From Azospirillum halopraeferens DSM 3675 (GTDB lineage: Bacteria > Pseudomonadota > Alphaproteobacteria > Azospirillales > Azospirillaceae): a stretch of DNA of 64,000 nucleotides. Each line of letters opens with the position of its first letter. Positions within the stretch are counted from its first letter, which is position 1. The notes under the pieces were generated by a model, which was given only the letters and a program-made list of their open reading frames with translations, made no database searches and had not been told where the DNA came from. The stretch is taken from positions 1-64,000 of the forward strand of contig NZ_AUCF01000033.1 of the NCBI RefSeq assembly GCF_000429625.1, given 5' to 3'. The position numbers and the translations under genes were made by a program. Below, in pieces: positions 61,743-64,000 of the stretch.

Positions 61743-64000
61743 ATGTCGATCACCCGTCGCATTCTTCTGAAGACCTCCGCCGCCGGGGGCGCGCTGGCCG
61801 CCTTCGCCGCCGGCTTCTCCGACACCGCCCGCCATCTCGTCGGCGGAGCCCGGGCCGCCGACCGGCCGGACGACGCCATCTCCGGCAACGCGCCGCCGCC
61901 CGAGTTCCGGGTCGATCCGGCGACCGGCACCGTCACCCCGACGCCGGGCCAGACCGTCGCCAACGTCGCCTGCCTGGGCTGCACCACCCTGTGCGGCGTG
62001 CGGGTGCGGGTGGACACCGCCGCCAACCGGGTGCTGCGCGTCGCCGGCAATCCCTACAGCCCGCTGTCCACCGACCCGTTCCTGCCGTACGCCACGCCGA
62101 TCCGCGAGAGCTTCGCGTCGCTGACGCGGCTGGGCGAGCGGGGGTTGCAGGGCCGCTCCACCGCCTGCGGCCGCGGCAACGCGGCGCTGGAGATGCTGAC
62201 CTCGCCCTTCCGCGTCACCACCCCGCTGAAGCGGGTGGGACCGCGCGGGTCCGGCCGGTGGGAGCCCATCGCCTTCGACCGGCTGGTGGAGGAGATCGCC
62301 GAGGGCGGCGACCTGTTCGGCGAGGGGCCCGTGGACGGCCTGCGCGGCCTGCGCGACCTGAAGACGCCCATCGACCCGGCGGCGCCGGAGCTGGGGCCGC
62401 AGGTCAACCGGGTGGCCCTGCTGTCCTCGGTGAACGACGGGCGCGAACCGTTCGTGCGCCGATTCTTCAACCAGGCGCTGGGGACGATCAACGTCGTCGG
62501 CCACGGGGCCTATTGCGGCGGCGCCTACCGGTCGGGCTCCGGCGCGGCGTTCGGCGATGCCAAGAAGATGCCCCACGCCAAGCCGGACCTGCGGAACGCC
62601 GAGTTCGTGCTGTTCATCGGCACCGCCCCGTCCAACGCCGGCAACCCGTTCAAGCGCCAGGCCATGCTGCTGGCCAGGGGGCGCACGGACGGCGTGCTGA
62701 ACTATGTGGTCGTCGACCCGGTGCTGACCAACGCGGACAACCGCGCGACGGCGGACCGCGCCAACTGGGTTCCCATCCGGCCGGGGACGGACGGCGCGCT
62801 GGTCATGGGCATGATGCGCTGGATGTTCGAGAACGGGCGCATCGACACGCGCTATCTGTCGCAGCCCAACGGCGCGGCGGCGGAGGCGGCGGGCGAGGCC
62901 GGCTGGTGCAACGCCACGCACCTCGTCATCGTGCAGAAGGGGCACCCGCGCGAGGGTCGGATGCTGCGCGCCTCCGACATGGGCTGGGTGACGCTCGACG
63001 AGAAGGAGCGGTACGGCGACAGGGACGCCTTCGTGGTCCTCGCCGCCGACGGCGCGCCGGTGGCGCACGATGCCCATGGCGGGGCGGCGGCGCTGTTCCA
63101 CGACGGCGCGCTGGAGACGCCGGACGGTGCGCTGGCCGTGAAGACCGCCCTGACCCTGCTGCGCGACGAGACCATGCGGCTGGAGCTGAGCGGCTACGCC
63201 GACGTCTGCGGCGTCCCCGCCGACGTCATCGCCGGGCTGGCGCGGGAGTTCACCGCCCACGGCAAGAAGGCCGCCGCCAACGCGCACGGCGGCATGATGG
63301 CGGGCAACGGCTTCTACAACGCCTTCGGCGTGGTCACGCTGAACACCCTGATCGGCAACCTGAACCACAAGGGCGGCACGATCTTCGGCGGCGGCCGCTT
63401 CCCCGACGAGCAGGACGGCCCGCGCTACAAGCTGGCGAGCTTTCCCGGACAGGTGAAGCCGTCGGGCATCGCCATCAGCCGCCCGGTGCCCTATGAGCGC
63501 TCCGGCGAGTTCCGGGCGGCCAGGGCGGCGGGCAGGCCCTACCCGGCGAAGGCCCCCTGGTATCCCAACGCCCCGCAGCTCACCACCGAGTATCTGACGA
63601 GCGGTCTGGTGGACGGCTATCCCTATGGGCTGAAGGCCCTGTTCCTGTGGAACAGCAACCCGGTCTACGGCATCCCCGGTGTGCGCGCCGCGGCGGAGGC
63701 GGCGCTGCGCGACCCCGCGACGCTGCCCCTGATCGTCGCCATCGACCCCTTCATCAACGAATCCTCGGCGCTGGCCGACTACATCGTGCCGGATACGGTG
63801 CTGTACGAAACCTGGGGCTGGGCGGCCCCCTGGGCCGGCGTGCCGACCAAGACGACGACCGCCCGCTGGCCGGTGGTGGAGGCCCGCACCGAGCGGCTGC
63901 CCGGCGGGCGGCACGTCCAGATGGAGACCTTCCTGATCGCCCTGGCGATGCGCCTCGGCCTGCCGGGGTTCGGCCCCGACGCCATCGAGGACACGGAGGG
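61743..64000 (+). CDS. ttrA: Tetrathionate reductase-type molybdopterin subunit TtrA (partial)
   Basis: The gene runs off the window; 752 residues are visible of the roughly 1000 usual for TtrA. A Tat signal (ITRRILLKTSAAGG) is followed by a [4Fe-4S] motif C77-X2-C80-X3-C84 with C142 further on, and a probable metal-ligand cysteine C258 in HGAYCGGAYRSG, as in TtrA rather than the arginine or serine of other families. It would reduce tetrathionate, or possibly another sulfur, selenium or arsenic oxyanion, in the periplasm with electrons from TtrBC. Confidence 0.9.
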   Translation, partial: MSITRRILLKTSAAGGALAAFAAGFSDTARHLVGGARAADRPDDAISGNAPPPEFRVDPATGTVTPTPGQTVANVACLGCTTLCGVRVRVDTAANRVLRVAGNPYSPLSTDPFLPYATPIRESFASLTRLGERGLQGRSTACGRGNAALEMLTSPFRVTTPLKRVGPRGSGRWEPIAFDRLVEEIAEGGDLFGEGPVDGLRGLRDLKTPIDPAAPELGPQVNRVALLSSVNDGREPFVRRFFNQALGTINVVGHGAYCGGAYRSGSGAAFGDAKKMPHAKPDLRNAEFVLFIGTAPSNAGNPFKRQAMLLARGRTDGVLNYVVVDPVLTNADNRATADRANWVPIRPGTDGALVMGMMRWMFENGRIDTRYLSQPNGAAAEAAGEAGWCNATHLVIVQKGHPREGRMLRASDMGWVTLDEKERYGDRDAFVVLAADGAPVAHDAHGGAAALFHDGALETPDGALAVKTALTLLRDETMRLELSGYADVCGVPADVIAGLAREFTAHGKKAAANAHGGMMAGNGFYNAFGVVTLNTLIGNLNHKGGTIFGGGRFPDEQDGPRYKLASFPGQVKPSGIAISRPVPYERSGEFRAARAAGRPYPAKAPWYPNAPQLTTEYLTSGLVDGYPYGLKALFLWNSNPVYGIPGVRAAAEAALRDPATLPLIVAIDPFINESSALADYIVPDTVLYETWGWAAPWAGVPTKTTTARWPVVEARTERLPGGRHVQMETFLIALAMRLGLPGFGPDAIEDTE

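Overview
The window is very GC-rich, uses codons strongly biased to G or C in the third position, and has short gaps with many start/stop overlaps. The gene content fits an alphaproteobacterium of the Azospirillum/Rhodospirillales type: a chemoreceptor carrying a C-terminal PilZ domain, an RpoN-dependent arsenite oxidase locus of aioXSRBA type, and a ModE with tandem Mop/TOBE domains. The genus is inference; no rRNA or marker gene is present. I see no tRNA, rRNA, CRISPR array, integrase or transposase.

Layout. (1) 1-3936: tail of a pabB/trpE-like gene, then the molybdate importer modABC and divergent modE, with a clear ModE operator between modA and modE. (2) 4032-10488: a poorly characterised cluster: an orphan periplasmic binding protein, three paralogous TIM-barrel proteins of the 'PEP hydrolase-like' family (one fused to a degenerate sigma54-activator-like regulator), a Tm-1-like/UPF0261 protein and an SRPBCC protein. 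(3) 10628-26620: phenol degradation by meta cleavage: GntR regulator, dmpD, dmpR, phenol hydroxylase dmpKLMNOP, ferredoxin dmpQ, catechol 2,3-dioxygenase dmpB, an HbpS/GlcG-like gene, dmpC and dmpEFGHI, closed by a strong intrinsic terminator. (4) 26812-31948: histidine utilisation genes hutU, hutF, hutI, hutC (hutH and hutG are not in the window). (5) 31947-37169: a three-hairpin repeat, a LysR/MBL-hydrolase/alpha-beta hydrolase group, and a PilZ chemoreceptor. (6) 37531-41297: arsR-gapdh-arsJ-acr3 arsenic operon, followed by the second copy of the three-hairpin repeat. (7) 41479-43441: a lower-GC insert with a truncated antitoxin, an epimerase and a TetR regulator. (8) 43458-46652: arsK-like and arsO-like genes with a cysteine-rich PadR regulator. 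(9) 46799-54615: arsenite sensing and oxidation, aioX-aioS-aioR-aioB-aioA, plus an arsC-like reductase. (10) 54760-57016: three accessory genes. (11) 57186-64000: tetrathionate-reductase-type system ttrS-ttrR-ttrB-ttrC-ttrA, with ttrA cut by the window edge.

How it fits together. AioA and TtrA are both molybdopterin oxidoreductases, so having the ModE-controlled molybdate importer in the same 64 kb is functionally coherent. Arsenic is handled three ways: extrusion (Acr3, ArsK), the GAPDH/ArsJ arsenate route, and periplasmic oxidation of arsenite. The aromatic cluster appears to be under two regulators. DmpR with sigma54 acts in front of dmpK. A bipartite site (AATATCG-N14-TATCGAGATT), found only before dmpD and before dmpP, suggests that the neighbouring GntR protein controls dmpD and the lower pathway. 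The least understood part is the 4-10.5 kb TIM-barrel/Tm-1-like cluster, whose regulator has lost the residues needed for ATPase action and sigma54 contact.
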